A stretch of DNA of 64,000 bases from Riemerella anatipestifer ATCC 11845 = DSM 15868 (GCF_000252855.1 NC_017045.1:496001-560000); one strand, 5' to 3'. Shown: positions 1-9,806, numbered from the stretch's first letter. Notes: a model not told the origin generated them from the sequence alone. Numbers and translations are program-made.

Positions 1-740
1 AAAAATGCCCTATTGTAGATACTTGGTGGCAAACCGAAACGGGAGGAATTATGATTGCTCCTATTCCATTTGTTACTCCTACTAAGCCTACTTATGCTAC
101 CCTACCTCTTCCAGGAATACAACCCGTACTTATGGATGAAAAAAGAAACGAGATTACAGGAAACCAAGTTGATGGTAGTCTGTGCATTAGATTCCCTTGG
201 CCTGGTATAGCACGAAGCATCTGGGGAGACCACGAGAGGTACAAACAGACCTATTTCTCAGCTTTCCCAGGTAAATATTTTACTGGAGATGGAGCACTAA
301 GGGACGAAGTTGGCTATTACAGAATTACAGGGCGTGTAGATGATGTTATTATAGTATCTGGACACAATCTAGGTACTGCACCAATAGAGGATAGCATTAA
401 CATACACCCTGCCGTGGCAGAATCTGCTATTGTAGGTTATCCTCACGAGGTTAAAGGAAACGCCTTATATGGTTTTGTGATACTAAAAGATGCTGGAGAA
501 AGTAGAGATAAAGAAAATTTAAGAAAAGAAATCAATCACCTGATAGCAGATACCATAGGTCCTATCGCTAAGTTAGATAAAATTCAGTTTGTATCTGCCT
601 TACCTAAAACAAGAAGTGGAAAGATTATGCGTAGAATTTTAAGAAAAATAGCCGAAGGTGATTTTAGTAATTTTGGAGACACCTCTACTCTATTAAACCC
701 TGAAATTATAAATGAGATTAAAGACCAGCGTATTGATTAG
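1..740 (+). CDS. acs: Acetyl-coenzyme A synthetase, C-terminal part (cut by window start)
   Basis: Activates acetate to acetyl-CoA through an acetyl-adenylate. Only the last 245 codons are present; the reading frame enters from the left edge (codons start at base 3), so the ATG at 51 is internal. The visible part opens with the acyl-adenylate-forming signature TWWQTETGG, continues with the hinge and C-terminal lid (YRITGRVDDVIIVSGHN), and ends with the PKTRSGKIMRR motif, whose lysine is the conserved catalytic residue that is reversibly acetylated in bacterial Acs. A typical Acs has about 650 residues, so about 400 lie outside. The next gene follows after 34 bp on the same strand. Confidence 0.95.
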   Translation, partial: KCPIVDTWWQTETGGIMIAPIPFVTPTKPTYATLPLPGIQPVLMDEKRNEITGNQVDGSLCIRFPWPGIARSIWGDHERYKQTYFSAFPGKYFTGDGALRDEVGYYRITGRVDDVIIVSGHNLGTAPIEDSINIHPAVAESAIVGYPHEVKGNALYGFVILKDAGESRDKENLRKEINHLIADTIGPIAKLDKIQFVSALPKTRSGKIMRRILRKIAEGDFSNFGDTSTLLNPEIINEIKDQRID

Positions 741-774
741 TCCATTTTTCTAAAAGTCTTTACGAGCTGAATAA

Positions 775-1533
775 ATGAAAAAACAGAACATAAAATTAGG
801 ATTAATTCTATTATGTTTGGGAATGATAGGGGTATTTTCAATTCTCACAATGGAAATACCCTTACCTCCTGAAGTAGAAATAGTACTACGGAAGAGTTTT
901 AGCCCTCTGCAAATAAAATTGCTTGCATTAGTAAACCCTACTATAATGCTCATTGTTGCTGTGGTTCTAGGAACTATTCTTCATCAAAAGGTAAATCTAA
1001 AAGTTCCCATTATTGAACACATAGTAGGAATTAAAAGTTGTCATAGTCCCAACCTCTATCATATTCTGAAATATGGTATTTGGGGAGGTATCATTTCAGG
1101 GATTTTATTAAGTTTTATAGGATTTCTATTTAAGCCTATTCTTCCAAAAGAATTTATAGTCTTAGGAGAAACTCTGCAACCTACCTTGGTTGCTAGATTT
1201 CTGTACGGTGGACTGACCGAAGAAATCTTAATGCGATTTGGCGTAATGAGTTTAGTTACTTGGATTGCCTCCAAAATATTTGACGGGGCTCACCCCATTG
1301 TGTATTGGATTGGTATTATTATAGCTTCAGTCATTTTTGCTATTGGACACTTCCCTATCACCTATCAAGCCGTTGAAAATCCTTCTTTTGGATTATTAAG
1401 TTATGTATTTATTGGAAATTCAGTTGGAGGTCTAATATTTGGTTGGCTATATTGGAAGAAAGGATTAGAAAGTGCCTTTATTGCTCATATATGTACTCAT
1501 ACTATTATGGTAATGGTAGAGAAAATGATATAA
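775..1533 (+). CDS. CPBP family intramembrane metalloprotease
   Basis: A 252-residue polytopic membrane protein of the CPBP (CAAX protease and bacteriocin-processing) family. The family motifs are visible: EEILMR at about 149-154 (paired glutamates and arginine), FAIGHF with His192, and the later FIGNS and AFIAHICTH with His238, which together form the intramembrane metal site. Hydrophobic segments run through most of the length. Family members cleave prenylated proteins or act as immunity or processing proteins; the substrate here cannot be inferred. The gene lies 34 bp after acs and 10 bp before the next gene, so it may be co-transcribed with both. Confidence 0.85.
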   Translation: MKKQNIKLGLILLCLGMIGVFSILTMEIPLPPEVEIVLRKSFSPLQIKLLALVNPTIMLIVAVVLGTILHQKVNLKVPIIEHIVGIKSCHSPNLYHILKYGIWGGIISGILLSFIGFLFKPILPKEFIVLGETLQPTLVARFLYGGLTEEILMRFGVMSLVTWIASKIFDGAHPIVYWIGIIIASVIFAIGHFPITYQAVENPSFGLLSYVFIGNSVGGLIFGWLYWKKGLESAFIAHICTHTIMVMVEKMI

Positions 1534-1543
1534 AAAAGCTCAA

Positions 1544-2008
1544 ATGACATCTGGGAACAATTTTATAGAAATCTTCAAATGTAAATATTTAGTAAACTCT
1601 GAATATTTAAAAGATATTTTATCTGAAAACAAAATGGGAGCCCACATTAAAAATGGAATTTTAGTTAAAAACTCTGATATTAAAATTGCTCTAGAGATTA
1701 TCTCAACTCAAGACATTGATGAAAGTGAAACAATAGACCAAGAAAACTTTATGACCGAGTATAAAGAATGGAATGATAACAACCTTAACCCAGGTCATTA
1801 TCTAGGAGGTAATATTCCATTTTTTATAAAAACCCGTTCAAATCATCTTTTTTGGGGAATTGCTACCTTGGGATTTTTTATTTTACAAGCTGTAACACTT
1901 ATTTATTCTTCAAATTTTAGTTTATGGTTTAATTACCAAAATGAGAAGAAACGCAAAAAAATAACAAATAATAATAGTGGAACCAAGCCGCATAAATACC
2001 AAATGTAA
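1544..2008 (+). CDS. DUF2007-like protein with a C-terminal membrane segment
   Basis: A 154-residue protein without a clear assigned function. The first 55 residues (FIEIFKCKYLVNSEYLKDIL, then SENKMGAHIKNG and ALEIIS) follow the pattern of the small DUF2007 'putative signal-transducing' domain; the protein ending at 15061 in this window has the same layout. One strong hydrophobic segment (FWGIATLGFFILQAVTLIYSS, about 104-124) suggests a tail anchor, followed by a basic lysine-rich stretch. It starts 10 bp after the CPBP gene, so the two are probably one transcript. Its last 80 bp overlap the antisense remnant of the DUF898 gene, so the natural 3' end may have been altered by the same decay. 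Confidence 0.6.
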   Translation: MTSGNNFIEIFKCKYLVNSEYLKDILSENKMGAHIKNGILVKNSDIKIALEIISTQDIDESETIDQENFMTEYKEWNDNNLNPGHYLGGNIPFFIKTRSNHLFWGIATLGFFILQAVTLIYSSNFSLWFNYQNEKKRKKITNNNSGTKPHKYQM

Positions 2009-2500
2009 CAATCGTAAATAAAGTCCATTTCAAAAACTTTTTTATAAATTCCTTTCTATTTCCACGATAGCCAAATCTTATTCCACGATACGAAGTTCTA
2101 CTCATTCTATAACGAAACGATCCATGTATTGCAAAAGGTATAATCATAAAAATAATTAGATACAAAATAGGATAGCTAACAAAGGAGATTTAAGAGCAAA
2201 TAGAAACAAAGAATAAAAAGTCATTACAATAATATAGAATAAAATGAGCCTAGTAAAACCTCGGAACATTTCGTTCCCTGTTCCCGAAAAATGAAAGCGC
2301 TCGTTATTTAAATATCGTTTGTCCATAGATATAGCTTAATTTCTTAGCTATTGCCCAAGCCAAGGGTAATAGAGCTCCAATGTAATAACTGTTAACAGCC
2401 AATTAAAAATCATTATTGAAAAACATTCTGAGCCTTTACCAAAAAATTCTAAATGATAACTTTATTGTTGATTTGAGTTTTGTGTCACTAAGTTTTCCAT
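1929..2500 (-). pseudogene. Decayed DUF898 (YjgN-type) membrane protein gene
   Basis: Read on the minus strand from ATG 2500, the three frames together give a recognisable DUF898 protein. MENLVTQNSNQQ is followed by an in-frame TAA, then LEFFGKGSECFSIMIFNWLL and LYYPW; a frame change gives AKKLSYIYGQT; another gives ERFHFSGTGNEMFRGFTRLI; and a last one gives FRYRMSRTSYRGIRFGYRG and TFGIYAAW, ending at 1929. So there is at least one nonsense codon and three frame changes, and the C-terminal domain is missing. Only the last 78 codons form an open frame. DUF898 proteins normally have two or more such repeats of roughly 100 residues. This explains most of the apparently empty stretch 2008-2575. 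Confidence 0.7.
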
Positions 2501-2577
2501 TTATATAAATTATTTATTATCAAAACTTTAATATATTATTATCAATCTAGAAAATATAATATTTTTTCCATGTAAAA

Positions 2578-2613
2578 ATAAAAAAGGGACACTCATTCTG
2601 AATATCCCTTTTT
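2578..2613 (-). terminator. Rho-independent terminator of the DEAD-box helicase gene
   Basis: A 9-bp inverted repeat (AAAAAGGGA at 2581-2589 with TCCCTTTTT at 2605-2613) with a 15-base loop, about 40 bp past the helicase stop. Read on the minus strand it is followed by a T-rich tract. Confidence 0.75.
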
Positions 2614-2652
2614 CTGTATGAATTATTTATTCAATAAAATAATTTAAAGAAT

Positions 2653-4317
2653 TTAATTAGCCACTTCAGCTCTCATTTCTTTGCCTTTAAATTTCATAGA
2701 AGAAATGTTATTAAGGATTTCGTTTTTGAATGATTTCTCTACTTCAAAGAATGTGAACTTATCCAAAATTTCAATATCCCCAATATCAGCTCTTTTCTTG
2801 GATTTTTTAGTTGATTTATTAATAATATCCAACATATCTACTTTCTTTAATTGGTCTCTTTTTCCTAAATTAAAGAAAAATCTTACCATGTCAGAATTGG
2901 ATTTTTTACCTTTTCTTCCTCCTCTATCTCTACTTCTTTCTCCCTTATCTCTTCTACCCTCTCTACGGCTTTCCTTGATATCACCTTCTTTTTTTAATTT
3001 TTGGTCTGATAAGTCGTTCCTATTTTTATAGTATAAAGCTAAATCTCTCAACTGAAATTGTAACAACTGATGCACCAGTTCCTCTTTTGAAAACTGCGAT
3101 AAATCAGGAATAAGACTATCATCAAAATCAAAATAAGTTTCATGTTCTGTAAACAAATGCTCAAATACTCCTGCTACTTGGGCTTTAATGATATCTTCTC
3201 CTTTAGGGATTGGTTTTTCTTTAAGTTCTATCTGAGTTTGAACTTTAATATGTTTCAGCTTTCTTGTTTCTTCAGGCTTTATAAGAGCCATAGAAATACC
3301 ATCTTTCCCTGCACGCCCCGTTCTACCACTTCTATGAACAAAAACTTCAGGGTCATCAGGTAAAGAATAGTGAATCACATGAGTAAGTGAGTCCACATCC
3401 AACCCTCTAGCCGCCACATCTGTAGCTACTAAAATATCAATATTTTTAAGTCTAAACTTCAGCATCACTGTATCTCTTTGTGCTTGAGATAAATCTCCAT
3501 GTAAAGCATCAGCGGCATAGCCATTCTGCATTAGATAGTCAGCTACTTCTTTAGCTTCCATTCTAGTACGACAGAAAATAATGGAATATTGATTAGGATT
3601 AGCATCTATAAGGCGCTTAAGTGCTTCTTTCTTCTGTCTATAATTTACCACGTAATATTCGTGGCTGATATTCTTCTTAACAGCATTGATAGAACCTACA
3701 GAAATACGATGAGGATTGGTAAGGTAACTTTTAGAAATCCTTTCAACTTCTTTATTCATCGTAGCTGAAAAGAGTAAAGTCTGTTTGGTTTCTGGTGTTT
3801 CGCTTAGAATGGTTTCTAAATCGTCTTTAAAGCCCATAGAGAGCATCTCATCAGCCTCGTCTAATACCAACCAATGGATACTTGAAAAATCTAATGCTTT
3901 TCTGTTAATTAGGTCTATCACTCTACCTGGTGTTCCTACAATAATCTGAGGCTTATCTCTAAGGCTACGAATTTGGTCTGTAATACTACTACCACCGTAA
4001 ACCGCTACAGATTTAATATTAGGTTGATATTTGGAGTAATTTTTTATGTCTTTTGCTATTTGTAAGCAAAGCTCTCTAGTAGGACAAAGTACCAAAAGTT
4101 GGATTTTTCTACTAGTGTCATCTATCATATCTAAGATAGGTAATGAAAACGCTGCTGTCTTCCCCGTTCCTGTTTGCGCTAGCGCTATCAGATCTCTAAC
4201 ATCTGATAAAATAAAAGGAATACTTTGTTTTTGGATCTCCGTAGGAGTTTCAAACCCCATTTCGCCAACTGCCTTAAGAATTTCAGGACTTAAATTGGAC
4301 TCGCTAAATAAATTCAT
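2653..4317 (-). CDS. DEAD-box ATP-dependent RNA helicase (CsdA/DbpA-like)
   Basis: A 554-residue cytoplasmic RNA helicase. All core motifs are present: Q motif GFETPTEIQKQSIP (21-34), Walker A AQTGTGKT (47-54), PTREL (79-83), DEAD (153-156), SAT (184-186), and motif VI HRSGRTGR (328-335). The helicase core is followed by a basic Arg/Gly/Lys-rich linker (about 445-480) and a C-terminal DbpA-type RNA-binding fold (about 480-554). Proteins of this layout remodel structured RNA during ribosome assembly, mRNA decay and cold adaptation. It is monocistronic: a TATCTTTG -7-type element lies at 4338-4345 and a terminator follows the gene. Confidence 0.95.
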   Translation of the reverse strand: MNLFSESNLSPEILKAVGEMGFETPTEIQKQSIPFILSDVRDLIALAQTGTGKTAAFSLPILDMIDDTSRKIQLLVLCPTRELCLQIAKDIKNYSKYQPNIKSVAVYGGSSITDQIRSLRDKPQIIVGTPGRVIDLINRKALDFSSIHWLVLDEADEMLSMGFKDDLETILSETPETKQTLLFSATMNKEVERISKSYLTNPHRISVGSINAVKKNISHEYYVVNYRQKKEALKRLIDANPNQYSIIFCRTRMEAKEVADYLMQNGYAADALHGDLSQAQRDTVMLKFRLKNIDILVATDVAARGLDVDSLTHVIHYSLPDDPEVFVHRSGRTGRAGKDGISMALIKPEETRKLKHIKVQTQIELKEKPIPKGEDIIKAQVAGVFEHLFTEHETYFDFDDSLIPDLSQFSKEELVHQLLQFQLRDLALYYKNRNDLSDQKLKKEGDIKESRREGRRDKGERSRDRGGRKGKKSNSDMVRFFFNLGKRDQLKKVDMLDIINKSTKKSKKRADIGDIEILDKFTFFEVEKSFKNEILNNISSMKFKGKEMRAEVAN

Positions 4318-4424
4318 TAAATATTATAAAATTTCTGCAAAGATACGGATTTTTTATTTGATACTTAATTCTAATATTCAGTCTAAGTTTGAATGAATAG
4401 GACTTATCCTTCAATAAAAATAGA

Positions 4425-4931
4425 TTATATCAATCTATTGATACTCTTGGCAGTTTGTTTTCGTTGATAATCGTCTAGGAATGTTCTTAACTGCCTAATA
4501 ACTAGCGGTGCTACATAAACAAGAAGTAAGCCTATAGCTCTTTTCTTCCAATTAGGATTTTTAAGATTTTTTTTAGCATAGTTGCTGACTGTACCTACTA
4601 AGCCAACTTTGAGAAAGCCATCCACTACACTTTCTGCTAACCCTTCATTTTTCAATGTTAAAAATGAAGAGTCTGAGTTTCTGTTAGATACTCTATTTTT
4701 AATTTCTTTTGTGAACTCTTTTACAATATTACCTGTATTTATAGAAATTTTGTTAGTGCCACCTTCGTTACTTCTCTCTTCTATAAACTTATCGGTAAAT
4801 CCTTTAGTTATTAAGCTTAAAGAACTTTTAGGATTTTTGAAAGCAATTACTTTTTCCATATCGGAAATTTCATTTTTCAACAAGGATTTTTGAGCTCTTA
4901 ATTCGGAAAGACTTCTATATTTAGTACCCAT
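4425..4931 (-). CDS. Hypothetical protein of the YtxH/holin-like envelope cluster
   Basis: A 168-residue protein with no assigned function. The N-terminal 30 residues are charged and probably coiled coil (ELRAQKSLLKNEISDMEK). Near residues 125-145 there is one hydrophobic stretch (GLLLVYVAPLVIRQL) followed by a basic tail, so it may be membrane associated. It is the last gene of a minus-strand trio; its ATG sits 1 bp past the stop of the holin-like gene, consistent with translational coupling. The same three-gene order (YtxH protein, holin-superfamily protein, this protein) is common in flavobacteria, from general knowledge. Confidence 0.65.
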   Translation of the reverse strand: MGTKYRSLSELRAQKSLLKNEISDMEKVIAFKNPKSSLSLITKGFTDKFIEERSNEGGTNKISINTGNIVKEFTKEIKNRVSNRNSDSSFLTLKNEGLAESVVDGFLKVGLVGTVSNYAKKNLKNPNWKKRAIGLLLVYVAPLVIRQLRTFLDDYQRKQTAKSINRLI

Positions 4932-4932
4932 A

Positions 4933-5244
4933 TTATTTGTTTATAGATTTTATAATTATATTAGCAATCCCCTCTTTTATAGAATTTTTGAGTAGTAAAA
5001 GTAGAATTATTAAAAATAAGTATATCCCAGAGATTATTAGAAAAGCATAAGCCATATTTTGTATATAATAGCCTAGTAGTATAGCTAATCCTATATTGAG
5101 AAATATAAATAAAAATAAGAAGAAAATACTTAAAATAACTAAGAAAGCTATATTACTTGCTTTAATAGACATTTTTTCGGTAGCTTCCATTTTTATTAAA
5201 TCAAGCCTTTTTTGTGCGTAATTCTTAAAGAAGTTTATCATCAA
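4933..5244 (-). CDS. Phage holin superfamily (DUF1469-type) membrane protein
   Basis: A 103-residue protein with an N-terminal amphipathic region (FFKNYAQKRLDLIKMEATEK), two adjacent hydrophobic hairpin segments (IAFLVILSIFFLFLFIFLN and MAYAFLIISGIYLFLIILLL) and a short charged tail. This is the layout of the Holin-X/DUF1469 family, which despite its name is chromosomal and not necessarily lytic. Nothing phage-like surrounds it. It is separated from the upstream YtxH gene by a hairpin terminator and is coupled to the downstream 168-residue protein. Confidence 0.7.
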   Translation of the reverse strand: MMINFFKNYAQKRLDLIKMEATEKMSIKASNIAFLVILSIFFLFLFIFLNIGLAILLGYYIQNMAYAFLIISGIYLFLIILLLLLKNSIKEGIANIIIKSINK

Positions 5245-5268
5245 TCTTATTTTTGTCTAATTTTTATG

Positions 5269-5298
5269 AAAAAGGAACTGTATTTCAAGTTCCTTTTT
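5269..5298 (-). terminator. Intra-cluster hairpin between the YtxH and holin-like genes
   Basis: Inverted repeat AAAAAGGAACT (5269-5279) with AGTTCCTTTTT (5288-5298) and an 8-base loop. Read on the minus strand it follows the YtxH stop by about 15 bp and ends in a T-run. It probably terminates most YtxH transcripts and leaves the two downstream genes to read-through or to their own promoter. Confidence 0.7.
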
Positions 5299-5313
5299 TT
5301 ATTCGTGTATTTT

Positions 5314-5661
5314 TTACTTCAAGCCATCTAATTCTGACTCTACATCTTTAGCTACTTCATTAGCTTTATCTACTACTTGACCTTTGTATTTATCATAAGT
5401 TTCTTTAACATTAGAAACCACTTTATCTACATTAGATTTAGTTTTTTCTGATAAATCTTGATATTGGTCTCTTACTTTTTCATAGGCTTTTTTGTATTCT
5501 TTTCCTGCTTGATCCTTTAAATCCTCAGCCTTTCTTTTCAATTTTTTTCTAGTAGTCTTTCCTTCTTCCGGAGCATAGAGCATTCCCAAAGCTACCCCTA
5601 CAGCCGCTCCAGCTAAAAGACCTACTAACACACCTACTGAATTATTTCCTCTTTTTGACAT
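5314..5661 (-). CDS. YtxH domain-containing protein
   Basis: A 115-residue protein with a glycine/alanine-rich membrane segment at the N-terminus (GVLVGLLAGAAVGVALGMLYAPEEG), which is the YtxH hallmark, followed by a long lysine/glutamate-rich helix (RKKLKRKAEDLKDQAG onward) predicted to be coiled coil. YtxH proteins are small, often stress-induced, membrane-anchored proteins of unknown mechanism. It is the first gene of the minus-strand trio and is followed by its own terminator. Confidence 0.85.
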   Translation of the reverse strand: MSKRGNNSVGVLVGLLAGAAVGVALGMLYAPEEGKTTRKKLKRKAEDLKDQAGKEYKKAYEKVRDQYQDLSEKTKSNVDKVVSNVKETYDKYKGQVVDKANEVAKDVESELDGLK

Positions 5662-5738
5662 AATAATTTATTTTTATGGTTAATAATTTAAGCTACAATG
5701 ATATGATTATCATAACAACAATCATACCATTATAACCT

Positions 5739-7124
5739 TTATTTTTTGAGACTATCTTCTACAGCCTTCATTTCCTTTACTTTATCTTCTTTACGTAACG
5801 TTTGGTAAACTCCTTTTAATAAACTTACAATTTCAGAATTTTTAGGCTCTAAAGAATACCATTTTTCTAAATAAGGTAGCCCCTTAGCAAATCTATCTCT
5901 TCTATCTTGTAAGATTTTATTAAACTCGTCCATTTTTTTTGCTTTTCTAGCAGCTTCTGCTTTCTCTATAATTTTACCGTCATCACCTAACATATAAACA
6001 TTATAGAATATACCTTGAATAGCAGGAATATAATCAGGGTCTATTTCTAAAGCTCTTTTAAATGCACCTTCTGCTTCATTTAATTTAGCCTCATCTTTAC
6101 TTAAAAGAACTCCTAAATTATACCAACTTACTTTATCATTTGGATTAGCCTCCAACTGCTTCTTAAGATTGTTAACAAACTCGTTAGTTTTTCCAGATTT
6201 ATAGTAAGCAGTTCCTTGAAGCTCTGATAGCTTATTACTTTTAGGAAATTTTTTTATCCCTTTATCTAACAAAACTAAAGCATCATCATATTTTTCGGAG
6301 TCAATGAGCAAAGCTGCATTCGTTTCATATAACTCCTGCTCTATACTAGGCGTTTGCTCTGTTTTAAAATCAGTATAATCACCAGCTCCACCTAATTTCT
6401 TGAAGGTTTCAAAGGTATTTTTATCTAAATTTTCCTCCTGTCCTGTTTTCTTATTTTTAGCCTTATACAGCGTAGTTACTCCTGTATATCCACTATTAAT
6501 AAGCTTAGAATAAACATCTATAGCTTTAGATTTATTGTCTGCTAATGCATAGTTAAGAGCACCATAATATTCATACAGTTTATCATCTGTCCCCACGGCT
6601 TTCAATAAATTATAAACTTCCAAATATCTCTCCGCAGCTTTATTATGATCCTTAGCCTGATATGCTTTATACGCTTCATCACCTGCTGTTTTAAGAATAG
6701 GATTTATAATTTGAGGTAACTTATCTGATAATTTTGACGCATAAACCTCTTCCTTCAACCCTGATATACCACTAGTGTCAGCAGCTTCTTTTCCTACGAA
6801 ATAAACTTTATTTTTTTCAGCATCTTTTCCTGTATAGATTTTAGACTTACTTAAATCTCCTATTTTACCTAGCCAAGTAGCTCCTTCTGTAGTTTTACCA
6901 GACTTTATAAGAGCTACTCCTTTAGAGTAATAATATTGTTCTAATAAACTAGGCTCTACTAAATATGATTTGCTACCAATAAGAACTTCTGCTTTTGAAA
7001 GTTCTGCATTAGTAACTGCGATATCACCTGACTCTATTGCTTTGAACGCATTTTGAATTTCCTTTTTTTGTGAAAATGCTAGTGTTGTTGAAAACACAGC
7101 AATACTTAAAATAACTTTTTTCAT
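5739..7124 (-). CDS. Exported tetratricopeptide-repeat protein
   Basis: A 461-residue protein with a signal peptide (MKKVILSIAVFSTTLAFSQ, cleavage after about residue 19). TPR-like helical pairs span the rest; the clearest are YDDALVLLDKGIKKFPKS and NEAEGAFKRALEIDPDYIPA, preceded by VSWYNLGVLLSKDEAKL. TPR proteins are scaffolds; there is no catalytic domain. It lies 35 bp after gyrA on the same strand with no terminator between, so it is probably co-transcribed with gyrA. No specific function can be given. Confidence 0.85.
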   Translation of the reverse strand: MKKVILSIAVFSTTLAFSQKKEIQNAFKAIESGDIAVTNAELSKAEVLIGSKSYLVEPSLLEQYYYSKGVALIKSGKTTEGATWLGKIGDLSKSKIYTGKDAEKNKVYFVGKEAADTSGISGLKEEVYASKLSDKLPQIINPILKTAGDEAYKAYQAKDHNKAAERYLEVYNLLKAVGTDDKLYEYYGALNYALADNKSKAIDVYSKLINSGYTGVTTLYKAKNKKTGQEENLDKNTFETFKKLGGAGDYTDFKTEQTPSIEQELYETNAALLIDSEKYDDALVLLDKGIKKFPKSNKLSELQGTAYYKSGKTNEFVNNLKKQLEANPNDKVSWYNLGVLLSKDEAKLNEAEGAFKRALEIDPDYIPAIQGIFYNVYMLGDDGKIIEKAEAARKAKKMDEFNKILQDRRDRFAKGLPYLEKWYSLEPKNSEIVSLLKGVYQTLRKEDKVKEMKAVEDSLKK

Positions 7125-7159
7125 ACTATTTTAATATATTTATTATTTTATTTTGAATA

Positions 7160-9685
7160 CTATTCCTCTGAATTTCCTTCAGACGGATTTACAGCTTCAT
7201 CATTAGATTCTTCTATCTCCTCGTCCTCTACATCTTTTTCTGCCTCCACTTTTGCTACGGCTGCTATTTCATCATTATTTTTAAGATTAATTAGCCTTAC
7301 ACCTTGGGTATTTCTACCCATAACACGCATATTATCTACCGACATTCTTATTGCAACTCCTGATTTATTGATAATCATTAAATCGTTACCATCTACTACT
7401 GATTGTATCGCAATAAGTTGTCCCGTTTTTTCGGTAATATTGAGGGTAATCACTCCTTTACCTCCACGGTTAGTCACACGATAATCCTCTACCGCAGTTC
7501 TCTTACCATAGCCCTTTTCAGAAACTACTAAAACCGTTTCGTTCTCCATATCGTTTACAACTATCATACCAATTACCTCATCGTTGTCTTCCAGAGAAAT
7601 ACCTCTTACGCCAATGGAAGTTCTACCTACTGCTCTAGCTTTCTCTTCTGGGAAACGGATACATTTACCATTTTTAGTCGCTATCATTATTTCGGAGTTA
7701 CCGTTAGTAAGTCTTGCTCCTAAAAGCTGGTCGTCCTCTCTAATTTCTATGGCGTGGATACCATTGGTTCTAGGTCTAGAATAAGCCTCTAATGAAGTTT
7801 TCTTGATAGTTCCGTTTTTGGTAATCATTACCACATACATCTGCTTAACATACTCAGAGTCCTTTAAATCATTGGTTCTAATGTAAGCCTTGATTTTATC
7901 ATCAGGTTCTATATTGATTAAGTTCTGTATTGCTCTACCTTTAGCTGTTTTGGAGCCTTCAGGAATTTCAAATACTCTCAACCAGTAGCACTTACCTTTT
8001 TCCGTAAAGAATAGCATATACTGGTGATTGGTAGCAGAAACAATGTATTCTAAGAAATCTTCGTCTCTTGTAGATGCCGCACGGTTGCCCACTCCACCTC
8101 TACTCTGAGTTTTGTATTCTGAAAGGAGGGTTCTCTTGATGTATCCAGCGTGAGAAATAGTAAGTACCACTTCTTCATTAGGAATAAAGTCTTCTATGGA
8201 CATTTCACCTCCAGAATAGTCTATTTCCGTTCTTCTTTCATCACCATATTTTTCTTTAACTTCTAGCAACTCATCTTTAATGATTTGGTAGCATCTAGCT
8301 TCGTTAGCAAGGATATCTTCCAAGTCGTTAATTAAATCCATAATAGCTTTGTACTCATCACGGATTTTATCTAACTCCATACCTGTAAGCCTAGCTAATC
8401 TTAAATCTAAGATGGCTTGAGCCTGTATGTCCGAAAGTTCAAACTCTGCAATCAATCCTTCTTTAGCAGCCTGTGGCGTTGCTGAATGTCTAATGATAGA
8501 AATTGCTTTATCTAAAGTGTCTTGAGTTGCAATAACCTTCATAAAACCTTCTAAAATATGAGCTCTTTCTCTTGCTTTTTTAAGCTCATACTGGGTTCTA
8601 CGAATTACAATCTCGTGGCGGTGCTCCACAAAGTGAACGATAATATCTTTTAGGTTAAGCTGTTGTGGTCTACCCTTTACTAAAGCAATATTATTAACAC
8701 TAAACGAAGTTTGTAACGCCGTATATTTATACAATAGGTTAAGAACTACATTAGGTATTGCATCGTTTTTAAGTTCGTAAACCACACGCATACCTCTCCT
8801 ATCAGACTCATCTCTAATCTCGTGAATACCTTGTATTTTATCTTCTTTTACCAACTCTGATGTTCTAGCTATCATTTCAGCTTTATTCACCAAATAAGGG
8901 ATTTCGGTAACGATAATAGCATTACGGTTTCCAATCTCTTCAAAAGCGACTTTAGCTCTTAATACAATTCGCCCTCTTCCTGTATGGAACGCATCTCTAA
9001 CTCCATCATAGCCGTAGATAATTCCTCCCGTAGGGAAGTCAGGAGCGATGATGTATTTCATCAACTCATCTATTTCTATATTCTTATTATCTATGTAGGC
9101 ACAGATAGCATCTACCGATTCCGATAAGTTATGAGGCGCCATATTAGTTGCCATACCTACCGCAATACCAGAAGTACCATTTACTAAAAGGTTAGGTATT
9201 TTAGTAGGCAACACTGTAGGCTCCTGTAAACTATCATCGAAGTTATTTTGAAAATCAACAGTTTCTTTATCTAAGTCTGATAGAATTTCATCGGATATTT
9301 TTTTCAGCCTGGCTTCGGTATAACGCATAGCTGCTGGTGGGTCACCGTCCATAGAACCAAAGTTACCTTGACCATCTACTTGCGGATACCTTAAACTCCA
9401 CGGTTGTGCCATACGCACCATAGCGTCATAAACGGAGCTATCACCATGTGGGTGATATTTACCCAAAACATCTCCTACAATTCTGGCAGATTTTAAATAT
9501 TTTTTATTTGAAAAAACTCCCAATCCATACATACCATACAAAACCCTACGATGTACAGGCTTTAATCCGTCCCTTACATCTGGCAAGGCACGAGATACAA
9601 TAACGGACATTGAGTAGTCAATATAAGAGGACTTCATTTCGTCCACAATATTGATAGGTATCAACCTTTCTCCTTCTTTATGCAT
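7160..9685 (-). CDS. gyrA: DNA gyrase subunit A
   Basis: The breaking-reunion subunit of type II topoisomerase, which introduces negative supercoils with GyrB. 841 residues. The catalytic tyrosine is Tyr122 in [10 protein letters not shown], the same number as in Escherichia coli. The quinolone-resistance-determining region reads [15 protein letters not shown], so Ser83 and Asp87 are the unmutated residues. The C-terminal beta-pinwheel carries the GyrA-box-like stretch [12 protein letters not shown] and ends in an acidic tail. It is transcribed away from gyrB, which lies 0.56 kb away on the other strand, with a DUF4286 gene between them. Confidence 0.98.
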   Translation of the reverse strand: MHKEGERLIPINIVDEMKSSYIDYSMSVIVSRALPDVRDGLKPVHRRVLYGMYGLGVFSNKKYLKSARIVGDVLGKYHPHGDSSVYDAMVRMAQPWSLRYPQVDGQGNFGSMDGDPPAAMRYTEARLKKISDEILSDLDKETVDFQNNFDDSLQEPTVLPTKIPNLLVNGTSGIAVGMATNMAPHNLSESVDAICAYIDNKNIEIDELMKYIIAPDFPTGGIIYGYDGVRDAFHTGRGRIVLRAKVAFEEIGNRNAIIVTEIPYLVNKAEMIARTSELVKEDKIQGIHEIRDESDRRGMRVVYELKNDAIPNVVLNLLYKYTALQTSFSVNNIALVKGRPQQLNLKDIIVHFVEHRHEIVIRRTQYELKKARERAHILEGFMKVIATQDTLDKAISIIRHSATPQAAKEGLIAEFELSDIQAQAILDLRLARLTGMELDKIRDEYKAIMDLINDLEDILANEARCYQIIKDELLEVKEKYGDERRTEIDYSGGEMSIEDFIPNEEVVLTISHAGYIKRTLLSEYKTQSRGGVGNRAASTRDEDFLEYIVSATNHQYMLFFTEKGKCYWLRVFEIPEGSKTAKGRAIQNLINIEPDDKIKAYIRTNDLKDSEYVKQMYVVMITKNGTIKKTSLEAYSRPRTNGIHAIEIREDDQLLGARLTNGNSEIMIATKNGKCIRFPEEKARAVGRTSIGVRGISLEDNDEVIGMIVVNDMENETVLVVSEKGYGKRTAVEDYRVTNRGGKGVITLNITEKTGQLIAIQSVVDGNDLMIINKSGVAIRMSVDNMRVMGRNTQGVRLINLKNNDEIAAVAKVEAEKDVEDEEIEESNDEAVNPSEGNSEE

Positions 9686-9806
9686 AAGTCTTTTTTATTA
9701 TACTAAATTATTACTTCAATTTTACATTAAAATCAAAGGGCTAATTTACAAAAAAATACCGATTTTTGCAGGATATTTTACCAATTTATTTATAACACAC
9801 TTAGAA

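Noticed and set aside
4933-5244. Prophage remnant (holin)
   Set aside because: The holin superfamily name is misleading for this widespread chromosomal protein; no phage structural, lysis or replication genes are nearby.
9651-9806. Longer start for the DUF4286 protein
   Set aside because: The extension overlaps the beginning of gyrA on the other strand and does not fit the family; ATG 9807 gives the usual length.
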